A DNA stretch of 64,000 nucleotides from VRUE01 sp963822295. Lineage in GTDB: Bacteria; Actinomycetota; Thermoleophilia; Solirubrobacterales; 70-9. Positions within the stretch are counted from its first letter, which is position 1; each line of letters begins with the position of its first letter. The position numbers and the translations under genes were made by a program. The stretch spans positions 1-64,000 of the forward strand of contig CAWGHD010000002.1 in assembly GCA_963822295.1 (NCBI GenBank), read 5' to 3'. This document shows positions 8,683-21,320 of this stretch, in pieces. The notes beneath the pieces were generated by a model, which saw only the letters and a program-made list of their open reading frames with translations, was not told the origin of the DNA and did no database searches.

Positions 8683-9340
8683 CTAATACGTGTGCACGAC
8701 GAAGCCCTGACCACAGCCCGGGCACTGGCCCGAGATCGGGTCGGCCGACAACCCGCGGGGAATGACCGGGCCAAGATCCATCCCACACCTCGGACACGTC
8801 TCTGCCGAGATCGAGCGCCGTCTCACGCGCTGCGTTTCGCGTCGATGACGATCACGCTCAGCCGGCCGGAGCACCGTTTTCTCCATTTCAGCTCTCAACC
8901 ACTCCACGATGGACGCGCGACCGAGTACCACGTGCTGGGGGTGGGTTGTCCCTTCCGCCCACCACTCGACCGGGGGATTCTCCCCCGACGAGCAGCGCAC
9001 GAACTCGAAGGCGTACCCTGATGCATGGAGATCACCACAGCGTCGTCCGGCAGCTGAAACGCACCGACATGATCCGCTCGATAGGCGTCGAGGATCTGAC
9101 GAGCAGCGTCCTTCATGCCGAGTACGTGTGGATACCCAACTTCCGAGCCGCCGAACAAGCCGCCGACGTCTCGCCCCAACCACCGAAGAAAGCACTCGAC
9201 CGAGCGAGGAAGATCTCCGCCCTGGTCAACGCGGACACGATCGATCTCGTCGTCCGTACAGCCGATGGCATCGAGCCTCGCTGCCAACGCGGCGATCTCG
9301 TCGCAGTCATAGTCGACGTCACCCAAGATCGCATCGTGCC
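8683..9340 (-). CDS. SMI1/KNR4 (SUKH) family protein with a C-terminal zinc-ribbon-like tail, frameshifted
   Basis: The upstream frame reads ALAARLDAIGCTDDEIDRV and FLRWLGRDVGGLFGGSEVGY, then PHVLGMKDAARQIL. The frame changes near 9030 and continues as GYAFEFVRCSSGENPPVEWW, a typical SUKH ending. SUKH proteins are often immunity proteins against toxins or nuclease-inhibiting regulators. In the same frame the tail has two CxxC pairs (CPRCGMDLG, QCPGCGQGF), which would make a zinc ribbon. This tail may be a separate small gene, because another frame reaches a stop just before it. The start is uncertain. Confidence 0.55.
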
Positions 9341-9600
9341 CAATCGTTGCTCCCGAAACAACGCTCTGAACCAGAGCAGAGGACGGATCCCCTCGCGATC
9401 CGGACGTGAACGACCTCGACCAACTCGCGAACGGCTTGGGAATCATCTGGATTGCGGGTGTCGAGGACGGCCAGCCGAGCATGCTGCCCTGCGAGACATA
9501 GTGAAGGTCGTGACCATGCGGCTCGGCCAGGTCATGACGGTGGTGCTCGCGCGCTCGGGTTCGAGATGGTGACGGTGGTGTTCGAGCAGCCACCGGCGAC

Positions 9601-10447
9601 GTGAACCGCGCACGGCTGCGCGAGCTGGGCTTCGAGCTCGGCGCTCGCGCCGAGGCCGGCGTGTCCGACGAGGGTGCGTGGTTCGCGACGGCGCCGGACG
9701 GCGCGCCGGTGGTGCTCAAGTGGTTCCCGGACGAGACCGTCGCCGACCGCTACGCGGTGCTGCTCCCCGGCCTCGACGAGCTCCGATCACGCGGCGTCCC
9801 GGTGCCCGAGTACCCACACGTCCTCGCCGTCGACGGCTGGACGCTGTCGGCGCAGCAGGTCCTGCCGGGTGCGTCGGTGCGCAACCCGTCACCGGCGATG
9901 GTGGAGCAGGTGGTCGAGTGCGTCGCCGCCATGGCCGGTGTCGCGTGTCCGCTGCCGGCGCCCGACCTGCGCCCCTGGGGTGCGTCCGTCGTGCACACGC
10001 TCACCGTCGGCGTGGACGGGTGGGCGATGCACGAGCCGCTGCGCACCGGGGGTCGACGCAGCGCGGCGGTGCTCGACCGCGTGGAGGCCGTCGGCGCCGA
10101 CGCCGACCCGAGCGTGGTTCCCGACCGACGGACTCGTGCACCTGGACCTGCACACCGACAACGTCCTCGCCGGCGACGACGGCACGCTCACCGGGATCAT
10201 CGACTGGGAGGGCGCGTGCGCCGGCGATCCCCGCTTCGATCTCGTCAGGTTCGCGTACGACCTCGACGGGCACGATCAACCGGTCTGGGACGTCGTCGAG
10301 GCCACCGGCATCGAGCCGCGCGTGCTTCGGGCGTACGTCGCCCACCACGCGCTGCGGTGCACGTCCTGGCAGATCCACCACCACACCGACGACGTGCCCC
10401 GCCAGCTCGACCGCGCCGAGCGCGTCCTCGATCGGTACGAGGCCTAG
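9601..10447 (+). CDS. Aminoglycoside phosphotransferase (APH) family protein, frameshifted
   Basis: GTG 9601 opens MNRARLRELGFELG. An N-terminal lobe follows (APVVLKWFPDETVADRY, with the ATP-binding lysine in VVLKW). A one-base shift near 10,115 moves the frame, which continues with the catalytic loop HLDLHTDNVL (H-x-D-x5-N) and the metal-binding GIIDWEGACAGDPRFDLV. Length of about 280 residues and motif order fit the APH/choline-kinase fold. The substrate could be an antibiotic or a small metabolite; the sequence does not decide. Confidence 0.75.
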
Positions 10448-10525
10448 GAGACGGCGGCCGTCCGGCGGGCCTCACAGGCGAGGCCGTCGGAGCACTTTGC
10501 ACCCGAGAGGGGTGACAGAACCGGA

Positions 10526-10828
10526 ATGCGTGCGCAGCGTGGGGTCGCCGGTACCGTCCGAGCGGTGGGCAAATCCGACGTGGTGCGATGGGGACGGGCG
10601 TCCAACGGTGGCCGTCATCTGCTCCACACCGACCCGCGTTACCTGAGCAGACCAGGGGTGACACCGATCTCGATGTGCGGCGTCGACCTCGAGATCGTCA
10701 CCATGGCGGGCACGGCGTTGGACGAATACGGGCTGCACGCGTGCGCCGATTGCACGGCCTCGCTGGCCGATTGGGTGTCGCCCCGTGGATCGGCGACACG
10801 CACCACGACGACTGACTCCCGAACATAG
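10526..10828 (+). CDS. Small hypothetical protein
   Basis: A frame of 100 residues from ATG 10526. GTG 10565 would remove a non-distinctive N-terminus. The C-terminal part (ISMCGVDLEIVTMAGTALDE, then HACADCTASLADWV) has a Cys and a CxxC that could bind metal. Composition looks like a real protein, but no family was recognised. It lies in the same direction as the following Cys-rich protein. Confidence 0.35.
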   Translation: MRAQRGVAGTVRAVGKSDVVRWGRASNGGRHLLHTDPRYLSRPGVTPISMCGVDLEIVTMAGTALDEYGLHACADCTASLADWVSPRGSATRTTTTDSRT

Positions 10829-10879
10829 CGTGGCACGGCGTCCGCAGGCCGTGATCGGTGATGTTCGGGGATCGACTCG

Positions 10880-11245
10880 CCCATCGACGAACGCATCCTC
10901 GGCATCATGGTCGGGGTCATCGGTGCCGCACTGCGACCACGTCGTCGAGTACGGCGACACGTTCGTGTGCTATCGGTGTGCGTCGAACCGTCTCGGGAGG
11001 GCATCGTGTTGTGCGGCGCGTGCGTCGATGCGCACCGGGCCGGCCATGCTGACGGCAGATGCGACCAATGCCGAGGGCCGCTGGGCGACTTCGTCGGCGG
11101 AGTCAGTGGACCGCTCGATTACGGCTCGCGCGACGTATTCGTCGGCGGGAACAGAATGGTCGGTTCGGTCTGGGTGTGGGCCACGATTTGCATGGGTTGC
11201 CAGATCGATCACGACGGCATCCACCTCGATGACCCACCCGGTTGA
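10880..11245 (+). CDS. Cys-rich (zinc-ribbon-like) hypothetical protein, frameshifted
   Basis: Two frames together give repeated CxxC pairs: CDHVVEYGDTFVCYRC (one frame), then IVLCGACVDAHRAGHADGRC and CDQCRGPLGDF, and finally WATICMGCQIDHDG. The spacing suggests two or three zinc ribbons. The frame changes near 10,990 and the start is not certain. Ends at stop 11,243-11,245. Function unknown. Confidence 0.4.
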   Translation, partial: PIDERILGIMVGVIGAALRPRRRVRRHVRVLSVCVEPSREGIVLCGACVDAHRAGHADGRCDQCRGPLGDFVGGVSGPLDYGSRDVFVGGNRMVGSVWVWATICMGCQIDHDGIHLDDPPG

Positions 11246-11413
11246 AGAGGGCGTGGACCAACACCAAGCGCTCCACGTCGTCCTACTCAGCGATTGTCGC
11301 TTCGAGACGACCACGGGACCATCGGCTAGGTGCCCACCGGCTGTCGACCTACCCTGGCGACCTTTCGAGTTTCCATTGTCGGAGCCGACGGTTCCAGAGG
11401 GGTGAACGGGGAC

Positions 11414-12218
11414 ATGAGCGAGACCGGCGTGACCGCCGCGGGCGGCAAGCGCCAAGAGCTGAAGAACACGGGTACGAGATCTTCATCGGGATCCTGTCGA
11501 TCCTCTCGATGGTGAACATCGTGATGATGTACGTGGCCAACGATCCGAATCTCGACACGGTGATCGAGGCGATGAACGGGCTGCTCAGCATCGTCTTCCT
11601 CGCTGACTTCACGTACCGCCTCTTCACGGCAGATTCGAAGTCCGGCTACTTCATCCGGCAGTTCGGTTGGGCCGATCTTCTCGCCAGCCTGCCCTTCCCA
11701 CAGGTCAAGATCCTTCGGGTCTTCCGCCTCGTGCGTGTCTTCCGGTCTCCTTCGCGAATTCGGCATCACGAACATCGCTCGCAGCCTGATCGACGACCGA
11801 GCCGGCGGACGCGCTGCTCACGTTGCTGTTGATGGGGATTCCTGGTGCTCGAGTTCGGCAGCCTCGGGATCCTCCACATGAGCGGTCGCGCCCAATGGGA
11901 ACATCACGTCGGCATCCGATGCCTTGTGGTACGTGATCGTCACCATCTCCACTGTCGGTTACGGCGATCGCTTTCCGGTGACGAACAACGGTCGACTGCT
12001 CGGCACGCTGATCATCGTCATCGGCGTCGGCATCTTCGGCACGTTCACCGGCTATCTGGCGAACCTGTTCCTCGCACCGTCGAAGAAGCCGACGAGCGCC
12101 AACGCGCCCTCGCCCGGTGACGACGCGCGGGCCAAGGTGAGTCAGCTCAAGGACCTGATGGCCAAGCAGCAAGCGTCGATCGACGAGATCGATCTGCTTG
12201 CTCCAGTCGGACAGGTAA
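11414..12218 (+). CDS. Voltage-gated potassium channel (6-TM), frameshifted
   Basis: ATG 11414 follows a GGGG ribosome site. Helices S1 (IFIGILSILSMVNIVMMYVA), S2 (MNGLLSIVFLADFTYRLF) and S3 are visible. An Arg/Lys ladder in S4 (KILRVFRLVRVFR) marks a voltage sensor. After a shift near 11,750 the pore helix carries the potassium selectivity filter TISTVGYGD, followed by S6 (GTLIIVIGVGIFGTFTGYLA). A charged tail ends with a coiled-coil-like segment. A final shift near 12,200 gives LLQSDR and TAA 12,216-12,218. Total about 260 residues, normal for bacterial Kv-type channels. Confidence 0.8.
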
Positions 12219-12245
12219 TTCTCTGTCCACCCTGGGCGTGCAACG

Positions 12246-13590
12246 TCAGCCGTCGCCGGTCAGCACCGAGATCACGACGCGCCGGTTCAGTGCCCGTCCC
12301 TCGGGGTTGTCGCTCCCGTCGTCGAGCGTGTTGGGGGCGACCGGCGTGCTCTCGCCGAAGCCGGCCGTCGTGATCCGCGCCGGAGCGATGCCGCCCTCGG
12401 TCACCAGCCACTCGGCCACGCCCTCGGCGCGGGCCAGCGCCAGGGCGTCGTTGTAGGCGGTCTCGCCGAGGCTGTCGGTGTGCCCCTCGACGAGCAGCGC
12501 CGCGTCGGGCGGTGCGGCCTGGATGGCGGTGACGATCGACTGCAGCGACGGGATGGCGTCGGGCCGCAGGCTCGCCTCGCCGGGGTCGAACAACACGTCG
12601 GCGGAGGCGGTGTAGGACGTGCGGCCGGGTGTCTCGACGACCGCCGTGCCCTGCTCGGCGTCCAACGTCGTCACGACCGAGACCAGCTCGGGCGCGACGA
12701 CGCCGCTGGAGATCAGCACCGGCACGGTGACGTGGTCGATCGCGAGTCGGACGCTGCAGCCGGCGGGTACGCAGATCGGGTCGCGGCCGATGAACGGTCG
12801 CGACCCGCCCTCCCGGCGGATCTCGGGGCGGACGAGCTCGTCGCGGACGAGCGCCGGAACGCCACCCGTCCGATCGGACGTCTCGATCGCGCAGGTCTGC
12901 TCGCGGCGCACGGCCGGCGTGCTCGCCCCGGCCAGCGTGACGGGCTCGATCTCGATGCCCGGCGCCACCTCGACACCGTCGACGACGACCGGGTCGATCT
13001 CGACGCCGGGGATCGTGACGTCGGGGATGCTGACGCTGCTGATCTCGACGGCGCCGAGGCATCCACCGGGCGCGTTGTACGAGATGAGGCAGCCGTTGTC
13101 GACGATGTGGGCGGGGATCGTGAAGCCGGGCACGCGCACGGCCGGAATCGTGACGTCGCCGAGGCGCTGCTCGGCGAGCGTGTAGTCGGGCACCACGACG
13201 GCCTCGACGGTGGCGTCGGCGAGGTCGGTGACGATGCGGTCGGGACCCGGAGCGCAGCTCGGGTCCGGCGGCGGGGGTGCGGGCGCGGCCGGCGCCGTCG
13301 TCGGGGACGCCACCAGGCTCGGGGGCACGCCCGTCGTCGCCGGTGGTGCTCGGCGGCTCGTCGCCGCCGCTGCCGGAACCGAGGCCGGGGGTCGACGGGG
13401 CGACGGTCGGATCGCCGGACTCGGGGTCGTCACTCGCACAGGCGGCGACGACGAGTGCCGCCAGCGCCACGACGAGAGATCCGAGCGACGCCCATCGCGG
13501 CAGTCTCGCGGACGCCGGCTCTGCCGCTGCGGCAGTCCGCTCACCGGCTGCTTTCGATCCACGATCCTCGTCGAACGGATAGCGTGTGCC
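12246..13590 (-). CDS. OmpA-family lipoprotein, frameshifted
   Basis: The C-terminal 120 residues are an OmpA/MotB peptidoglycan-binding domain: SADVLFDPGEASLRPDAIPS, then LLVEGHTDSLGETAYNDALA, then NRRVVISVLTG. A beta-rich middle (TIPAVRVPGFTIPAHIVDNG) has repeated V-x-I/V-P segments. In another frame the N-terminus shows a lipoprotein signal (LGSLVVALAALVVAAC, with lipobox VAAC) followed by a Ser/Pro/Gly linker, so one indel lies near 13,290. The start codon is unresolved and the 5' limit approximate. It would be anchored to the membrane and hold the cell wall. Confidence 0.75.
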
Positions 13591-13604
13591 TCTAACTCGA
13601 CCAG

Positions 13605-13991
13605 TCAGTGGGCAGGCGGCGAACCGCCGGTGTGTGCGTAGGTCTTGTTGGTGATCCACCATCGACCATCGATCACGCGCCACGGTGAAGTAGTCGACGA
13701 AGTCGCAGCCGAGGTAGTCGTGCTCGACCAGTACGGCCACCCCGGCATCGCCGATGACGTCGACGGTGCGCACGTCGGCGACATAGTTCGGGCCAGCCAT
13801 GCCGGGCTGCTCTCGACCATGCCAATGAAGTCGCCGATCGGGATGTAGGTCGCCATGTCACCGATGTGCCCGAACATGCGGGCATCGGGGTGGAACGCCT
13901 CCCTGAGCTTGGCGGCGTCGCCGCTCGCACCGTCGATGTAGAGCTGGACCACGGCTCGCACGTCGGCGATGTCTTGCAGATGACTCTTCAT
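13605..13991 (-). CDS. NTF2-like (putative lumazine-binding) protein, frameshifted
   Basis: ATG 13991 opens DVRAVVQLYIDGASGDAAKL followed by REAFHPDARMFGHIGD, typical of the putative lumazine-binding group of NTF2-like proteins. The middle continues in another frame (DYLGCDFVDYFTVAR) and the end returns to the first (VIDGRWWITNKTYAHTGG). Two indels are present. About 125 residues, the normal length. Substrate unknown. Confidence 0.65.
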   Translation of the reverse strand: MKSHLQDIADVRAVVQLYIDGASGDAAKLREAFHPDARMFGHIGDMATYIPIGDFIGMVESSPAWLARTMSPTCAPSTSSAMPGWPYWSSTTTSAATSSTTSPWRVIDGRWWITNKTYAHTGGSPPAH

Positions 13992-14196
13992 GGAGGACTC
14001 CGATCACGAGAACATTCGGTCGCATCATCGCACAGTTCGCCCTCGTCCCGTCCCGGTGGGCACACGAGGCAACTGGGCGGTGAGAGCACCTGTTCGTCGG
14101 GACGGGCGCCGGGCACCACAACGAGAGCACTAGCAGGGGTTCGCATCCGTTTCTTGACTCGTTCCAGTTTCTGTGATTAAGGGTGGAAGGAGAGCA

Positions 14197-14630
14197 ATGG
14201 CCGACGACGCCACACGCTCACGCCAGACCTCCGCGACGCAGGACTGCAGGTCACCGGCCAGCGTCTCGCCGTGTACGACGAGGTTGTTCGCCGACCACAC
14301 TCCGACACCGACACGATCGCCGCCGGCGTGCGTACCACGATCGGATCGGTGTCCACCCAAGCGGTGTACGACGGGCTGCGGGCGCTCACCGCGGCCGGAC
14401 TGTTGCGCCGCATCGAACCCCCCGGCTCGCCGGCTCGCTTCGAGACTCGCGTCGGCGACAACCACCACCATCTGGTGTGCCGCACGTGCGGCGCGCTCGC
14501 CGACGTATTGAGCTTGCGGTCGGCGACACGCCGTGCCTCGAGCCGTCCGACCCCGCCGGCTTTTCGGTCGACGAGGCCGAAGTCATCTATTGGGGCCACT
14601 GCCCCACCCTGTCGAGCGGATCACTCCTGA
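14197..14630 (+). CDS. fur: Fur-family transcriptional repressor, frameshifted
   Basis: ATG 14197 has a strong GGAAGGAGAG site. The start is in one frame, then GLQVTGQRLAVYDEV and SVSTQAVYDGLRALTAAGLL (winged helix), then RFETRVGDNHHHLVCRTCGA, which carries the HHHLVCxxC metal site. The end, in another frame, is HCPT then CRADHS, which would restore the second CxxC. At least two indels. The family senses iron or peroxide. Its place just upstream of katG on the same strand matches the furA-katG pair of actinobacteria, where the regulator represses katG. Confidence 0.8.
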
Positions 14631-14732
14631 AGCCACCACCTGAGTTGCCAAGCGGACACGGGTCTAGAGAGCTCAGCCCAACACCCCAGCCCGACCCCAC
14701 ATCATCGACCCCACAAATCGACGAGGAGAGAC

Positions 14733-16977
<2,245 letters not shown>

Positions 16978-17068
16978 TCGAGGGTCGCCCACGCTGGTGG
17001 TCGGTTCACCTCGACCCCGCCACCAGGTGCAGTTGGGGGTCCGGTGGTCCGCCGCTCGCCCGCGCGGG

Positions 17069-17420
17069 TCAGCTGGCGATCTGGACGACGTCGAACTCGT
17101 TGCCCTCGGGATCGGCCATCGTGGTCCAACGCGTGCCGCCCTCGTCGAGGTCGGCGATGTGGGTCGCGCCGAGAGCGGCGAGGCGCTCGAGCTCGGCGTC
17201 GAGGTCGTGCGTGCCGAGGTCGACGTGGACCCGGTTCTTCACGCTCTTGGGCTCGGGCACTTTGACGAACATCCACGACGCCGCACCGTCGGCTCGTGAT
17301 CGTGGCGAAGTCCGGGCTCGCTCCGTCGTCGACCGGCTCGTCGAGCACGCTCGACCAGAAGTCGGCGACTCGTGCGGCGTCGGCACAGTCGAAGGTGATG
17401 TGGTTGAGGGTCGCACTCAT
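17069..17420 (-). CDS. VOC family protein, frameshifted
   Basis: ATG 17420 begins MSATLNHITFDCADAARVAD followed by FWSSVLDEPV. The frame changes near 17,300 and ends with RVHVDLGTHDLDAELERLAA and TTMADPEGNEFDVVQ. This is the actinobacterial glyoxalase-like group (FDCADPxxxAxFW...DPEGNEFDV) of about 117 residues. Metal ligands and substrate are not defined in this group. One indel. Confidence 0.75.
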
Positions 17421-17461
17421 CGGGGGTTGCTCCTTGTTCGATGCGGTCCGGTCTTCGGACG

Positions 17462-18285
17462 CTAGGTCGTGGTCTGAACGAAGATCGGCCAGCACACCTC
17501 GGTGCGGTGGTCGCCGGGATCGACGTCGTCGCCGGCCACGACGTAGTGCTCACGGATCGGTCCGTCGACACCGATGCGCTGGAGCGCGACATGGGTGCCG
17601 AGCGCTCCGTACGTGCGGTCGAGATCGGCGAAGGGACCCTCGTGCACCAGCACCGCGAAGTCGGCGGCCGGAAGATCGAGCCGTTCGGTTCGGCCGGTCG
17701 GACCCATGTCGCCGGTGATCGGCACGAAAGCGATCACCTTGCCGAGTCCGAGCTCGAAGAAGTCGCTGAAGTACAGCGCACCGTCCGGGCCGGCAGGTGT
17801 GAGCCCGGCGCCGGCGAGCTCGTCGGTGCAGCTCGTCGAACGCCGCGCCGCACCATTCGCCGGTGTCATCGAACGCCGACCGTCTCGCTGATCGCGAGCG
17901 CACGACGTCGGTCCGATGGATCGTGCGAGTCACGGTGCGACGTGCGGCGGACGTCCTCGAGCAGCGCCTGCAGCGAAGCGACCGTCGTCTGGGTCCGCTC
18001 GAGTTGCTGCTGCATGTGACGCAGGTGGACGAGGATCGCCTCGTTGCGACTCGTGACATCGGGCGCGTCGAGGACTGCTCTGACGTGTTCGATCGGCATG
18101 TCGAGGTCGCGGAACCTTCGGATCGCCTGCGCCGTCGACACCTGAGCGGTCGAGTACCGGCGGTACCCGGTCGCCGAGTCGATGTCGACGGGCTCGAGCA
18201 GTCCGACGTCGTGGTAGTGCCGGAGCGCCTTCACGCTCAGGTACGTCATCTTGGAGAACTCGCCGATCGTCAGCAGGGCATCCAT
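17462..18285 (-). CDS. MerR-family regulator with GyrI-like effector-binding domain, frameshifted
   Basis: ATG 18285 starts with the MerR winged helix (LLTIGEFSKMTYLSVKALRH, then YHDVGLLEPVDIDSATGYRR) and the dimer helix (LVHLRHMQQQLERTQTTVAS). After about two shifts near 17,870 comes a GyrI-like ligand domain (LYFSDFFELGLGKVIAFVPI, FAVLVHEGPFADLDRTYGAL). The two parts together give about 270 residues, as in BmrR-type multidrug sensors. A role in sensing a small hydrophobic molecule is inferred. No target promoter was identified. Confidence 0.8.
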
Positions 18286-18318
18286 GACTTCAGCATGGAC
18301 CCTCCTGCACGGGGAGGG

Positions 18319-19074
18319 TCAACCCCGGGTCACACGCTGCTCACGCCGATGCGGCGGCTCGGCTGATACGGCGAACCGGCCGAAACGTTCAGGCAGCGCT
18401 TCGCGCAACGCGGCTGCGGCGAGCAGCCGCGTCGAGTCGAGCGTCGGAAGCGACGAGTCGCTCGGGTCGCACGAGCAGCGGGATCTCGGTGCAGGCGAGG
18501 GCCACGGCATCGCAGCCGCGATCGCGGAGACGCTCGATCACGCCGCGGTACGCCTCACGCGACGCGTCGGTGATGATCCCGTCCACCAACTCCGTGAAGA
18601 TGATGCGGTCGACGGTCTCGACGTCGTCTGCCTCCGGTATCACCGTGTCGATGTCGAGGGCCGCGAACGCGTCGCGGTACACGGACCCACCCATGATGAA
18701 GCGCGTGCCGAGCACGCCCACCCGGCGGTAGCCACACGCCTCGCCTCGGACGCCACGACACGCGCGATGTGCAGCCAGGGGATCGGTGTCGCGGCCTGCA
18801 CCTCGTCCCACGCCGCGTGGGCCGAGTTGTCGGGGCAGATCGCGAAGTCGGCGCCGGCCGCGGCCAGGAGATGCGCTGACTCCAGCATGAATCGGGCCAC
18901 GGCCGGGTAGTCGCCGGCGTCGAAGGCCGGCATCCACGCCGCCAGCGGGATCGAATCCATCGTGATGCGCGGATGGTCGTTCTTGCCGACCAGCTGCAAC
19001 GCTTCGCGACAGATGGTCTGGTAGCAGAGCGCGGCGCCCTCGGCGCTGCACGCCACGATCCCGATGTGCTTCAC
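18319..19074 (-). CDS. Aspartate/glutamate racemase family protein, frameshifted
   Basis: ATG 19074 opens MKHIGIVACSAEGAALCYQT, as in YgeA-type racemases with a first catalytic Cys region. PRITMDSIPLAAWM and the DFAICPDNSAH site (catalytic C in CPDN) follow. After a shift near 18,740 come GVLGTRFIMGGSVYRDAF and the second catalytic Cys in VALACTEIPLLV. A last shift gives the C-terminus near 18,319. Two indels. It starts three bases after the SMP-30 stop, so the two form an operon at the end of the methyl-transfer cluster. Confidence 0.75.
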
Positions 19075-19077
19075 GGG

Positions 19078-19976
19078 TCAGACACGCACCGGCGTGTCGG
19101 CGATGCCGGTCACGCCCGGCGTGACCGCGAACAACGCGCCCGACAGCTCGTAGCGCGGATCGCTCGGCGCCATGTGCTCGCGCGCCGTCGTGATGTAGAG
19201 CGTGCCGAGATCGTCGCCGCCGAACGCGACCGCGCTCGGCTGCGGCACCGGGACGTCGACGATCGTGTCGAGCACGCCGTCGGGCGTGTAGCGGGCGATG
19301 CCCCACGCGCCCCACCTGGCGTTCCAGACGCAACCGGTCTCGTCGACCGCCGACCCGTCGGGTGCACCGGTGTCGCCGGGGACGTCGGGGTCAGGGCCGA
19401 CGAACACGCTCGCGTCGTGGAGGCGTCCGGACTCGGGGTCGTAGCGCGCCTGCCAGATCGTGCCGAGCGGCGTGTCGGCGTAGTAGATGGTCGAGCCCGT
19501 CCGGCGAGAAGCACAGCCCGTTGGCGATCGCGACACCGCGGTGGATCAGCACCGGACCTGCGCCGACGTCCCAGTGGTAGAACGACCCGAGCGGCTGGCG
19601 AGGATCGTTCTGTTCGTCCATCGTCCCGAACACGAACCCGCCGTGGCGATCGGGACGGCCGTCGTTGCACCGCGTCGCGGCGAGATCGGTCTCGACCGGG
19701 TGCAGCTCGCGCACCGCGCCGGTGTCGCGATCGAGGCGGGCGACGCGCTTCGTGAACGCCGCCACCAGATCACCGTCCGACGGTGACGGCGAAGCTGCAC
19801 AACCGGTCGTCGAGCGCCAACTCGACGGACGACCCATCCGACGTCAGCCGGTGCAGGCGACGACCGTGGATGTCGGTCCACAGCAACTCGGAACGGCCCG
19901 GATCCCAGACCGGACACTCACCGAGCTGGTCGCCACTCTCGACCACGACCGCGGCCGTCATCCGTCGCACCCCCAT
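19078..19976 (-). CDS. SMP-30/gluconolactonase family protein, frameshifted
   Basis: ATG 19976 (or 19961, which has a better GGGG site) opens VESGDQLGECPVWDPGRSEL followed by LWTDI, the standard SMP-30 beginning with its metal-binding Glu. Blades continue as DGRPDRHGGFVFGTMDE, IANGLCFSPDG, then YYADTPLGTIWQARYDPESG and PDGSAVDETGCVWNARWGAW. Shifts lie near 19,785 and 19,500. The family hydrolyses lactones on a six-bladed propeller with a divalent metal. Here it follows the FAD enzyme and precedes the racemase. Confidence 0.8.
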
Positions 19977-20012
19977 CAGCCCTCGACACGTGTCACCCTC
20001 GATCAGTCGCCG

Positions 20013-21320
20013 TCAGCCCATCACGGTGCCCGACGTGACCGCCGGGTCGCGACGTCGTGAGAACGCACCGACGTTGATCGCCCGACCCGTGCGCGCGGCC
20101 GACGAACTGCACCGGTTCGATGTCGTGATCGATCCCGCGCTCGGCGGCGTCGACGAGCGCCCGGATGAACTGGCCGGCGAGCGGTGCGTTCTTGAACTGG
20201 TTGCCGCTCGTGCCACACGCCATGTAGAAGCCGGCGAGGCTCGACTTGTCGTAGATCGGCACCCAGTCGTCGGACGCGTCGTACAGGGCGGCCAGCCCGA
20301 CGGGTCGGCTCGGCACGCCGAACTCGGGCATCCGCCTGGCGAGGCGGAACATCGAGGTCTCCCAGACCTCGACCGTCGGCTGCTCGCGGAAGTTGTCGGG
20401 ATCGTCGATCCAATCCAGCTCGTCGCAGGCCGGCTCGGTCCCGCCGACGAGCAGCGTGCCGCCGATCTGCGGGCGGAAGTACTGGCCGATGTCGAGGTCG
20501 GCGACGATCGTGGCGCCGTCGTCGAGCGCGAAGCCCGACGGTGCCGGCACGGCGAACATCTCGTTGCGCAGCGGACGGTGGCCGATGCGCATGTCGCCGG
20601 TCACGCCGGCCATCTGGTTGATGATCGCTCGAGTGCGGGCCACCGACGTTGACGACGACGGGCGCCTCGACGACGTCGCCGCCGGCGAGCGTCACGCCGC
20701 GCACGCGGCCGTCGCGTTGGTCGACCCCGACCACGCGTCTCGTGGAAGCGGAACGTGGCGCCGTGCTGACGTGCCGCAAACGCAAGGTTGTGGGCGGCCA
20801 GCATCGGATCGTCGATGAAGCCGCTCCCGGGGTTGTAGAACGCGGCCAGCTCACCGGTCGCGTCGTCGGCGAACGCCGGGTCGTCGATGCGCTTCGGCGG
20901 CCAGTACCGCCCGGGGTCGAGCCTCGGGAACCGTTCGCGGATCTCGTTGGCGTCGAGTCGTTCGTACGGGATCCCGATGTCGTCCCACAGCGCCATGATC
21001 CCGGACCCGTCGTAGCCCTCGGTGCAGAAGATCAGGTTCCCGGTTCGCACGAAGCGAGCCATCCCGTCGGGGTCGACGTCGCCGAGGTGCTCGTCCCACG
21101 CCTCCCACACCGCGGCCGACTCCCACGCGGTCAGCACGGCATCGAGCGTCGAGTAGCTGAAGCGGATGATCGACGCCGAGGAGCTCGTCGAGCCGGCACC
21201 GGGCGCGGGTCCCTTGTCGACGCTGATCACCGAGCGACCGCTGCGGGCGAGCTCGTAGGCGACGGCCGCGCCGATCACGCCCGCCCCGATCACGACCGCG
21301 TCGGCGCGTTGCGAGGTCAC
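20013..21320 (-). CDS. FAD-dependent oxidoreductase (DAO/sarcosine-dimethylglycine oxidase-like), frameshifted
   Basis: GTG 21320 overlaps the preceding stop by four bases (GTGA). The FAD motif is ADAVVIGAGVIGAAVAYELA, and the frame stays intact to about 20,740. Two shifts follow, then a long intact C-terminal part (MRIGHRPLRNEMFAVPAPSG, GFYMACGTSGNQFKNAPLAG), ending after a further shift as GRAINVGAFSRRRDP. The DAO fold oxidises C-N bonds of amino acids and N-methyl amines. Because it sits directly after the MttB, activator and MTHFR genes, I infer a role in oxidising a partly demethylated amine such as dimethylglycine. Confidence 0.8.
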
